NCBI GenBank assembly: GCA_003164375.1
Contig: PLTE01000315.1
Location: 1-12,923, forward strand
Source of the DNA: Hyphomicrobiales bacterium
GTDB taxonomy: Bacteria; Pseudomonadota; Alphaproteobacteria; Rhizobiales; Xanthobacteraceae
DNA: 12,923 bases
Reading direction: 5' to 3'
Shown: piece by piece, positions 12,838-12,923 of the stretch
Layout of the letters: each line of letters starts with the position of its first letter
Position numbering within the stretch: position 1 is the first letter of the stretch
Position numbers and translations under genes: made by a program
The notes under the pieces: model-generated
What the model saw: the letters and a program-made list of their open reading frames with translations, nothing else
Database searches by the model: none
What the model was told of the DNA's origin: nothing

Positions 12838-12923
12838 AGGCGTTCTCGCGATGCGCTTGCATCCGAGTTTTGCCGTACCAAGCCATTCCCTAAGACCTCC
12901 CCATAAAAAGAAGGGAGGCGGAG
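12838..12923. other. Right-edge non-coding segment with a short GC-rich inverted repeat
   Basis: No convincing gene is visible here. CCTCCC (12896-12901) and GGGAGG (12913-12918) form a six-base stem with an A-rich 11-base loop and no T-run, so it is a poor terminator. The purine-rich AAGGGAGGCGGAG at the window end could serve as a ribosome-binding site for a plus-strand gene starting just beyond the edge. Both ideas are speculative. Confidence 0.25.

Overview
This 12.9 kb, GC-rich window is a chromosomal cobalamin (vitamin B12) biosynthesis locus of an alphaproteobacterium, most likely of the order Hyphomicrobiales (Rhizobiales), Bradyrhizobium/Rhodopseudomonas-like. The evidence is the CobG-CobH-CobI-CobJ-CobK-CobL-CobM set of the oxygen-dependent corrin route, the heavy G/C bias at third codon positions, and two kinds of palindromic intergenic repeat that I recognise from genomes of this order. 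The taxonomic call is inference. I saw no tRNA, rRNA, CRISPR array, transposase or phage gene.

Layout, left to right. (1) + strand, 1-2340: the 3' end of cobG, then cobH, cobI and cobJ, each overlapping the next by 4-8 bases. (2) cobK on the minus strand (2304-3068), overlapping the end of cobJ tail to tail and sharing start-codon bases with the divergent cobL. (3) cobL-cobM on + (3067-5072), coupled by ATGA. (4) cbiD on minus (5081-6208). (5) cobA-cobB on + (6253-8357), coupled by TTGA. (6) cobT on minus (8416-9462), separated from cobB by a palindromic repeat that probably terminates transcription from both sides. (7) cobS on + (9547-10317). (8) Two minus-strand Gfo/Idh/MocA-family oxidoreductases (10320-11435 and 11554-12645), with a hairpin repeat on each side of the second. 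The last ~280 bases hold a possible promoter, a hairpin repeat and no convincing gene. No gene-free stretch exceeds 300 bases.

How the genes work together. CobA makes precorrin-2 from uroporphyrinogen III. CobI, CobG, CobJ and CobM carry it to precorrin-5. CbiD takes the place usually held by CobF in this route, as the C-1 methyltransferase. CobK reduces, CobL methylates twice and decarboxylates, and CobH moves the C-11 methyl to C-12 to give hydrogenobyrinate. CobB amidates the a and c side chains. CobT activates dimethylbenzimidazole and CobS performs the final lower-loop joining. Cobaltochelatase, the adenosyltransferase, CobQ, CobC/D, CobP, CobE and CobF are not in the window. The two oxidoreductases have no known role in this pathway.

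The main points for a second look are the CobG-type pathway carrying CbiD and no visible CobF, the strand-alternating layout with almost no intergenic DNA, the cobK/cobL start overlap, and small stem-loops and a shared 7-base motif in the two divergent cob intergenic regions. I did not find a clearly new biological system here.
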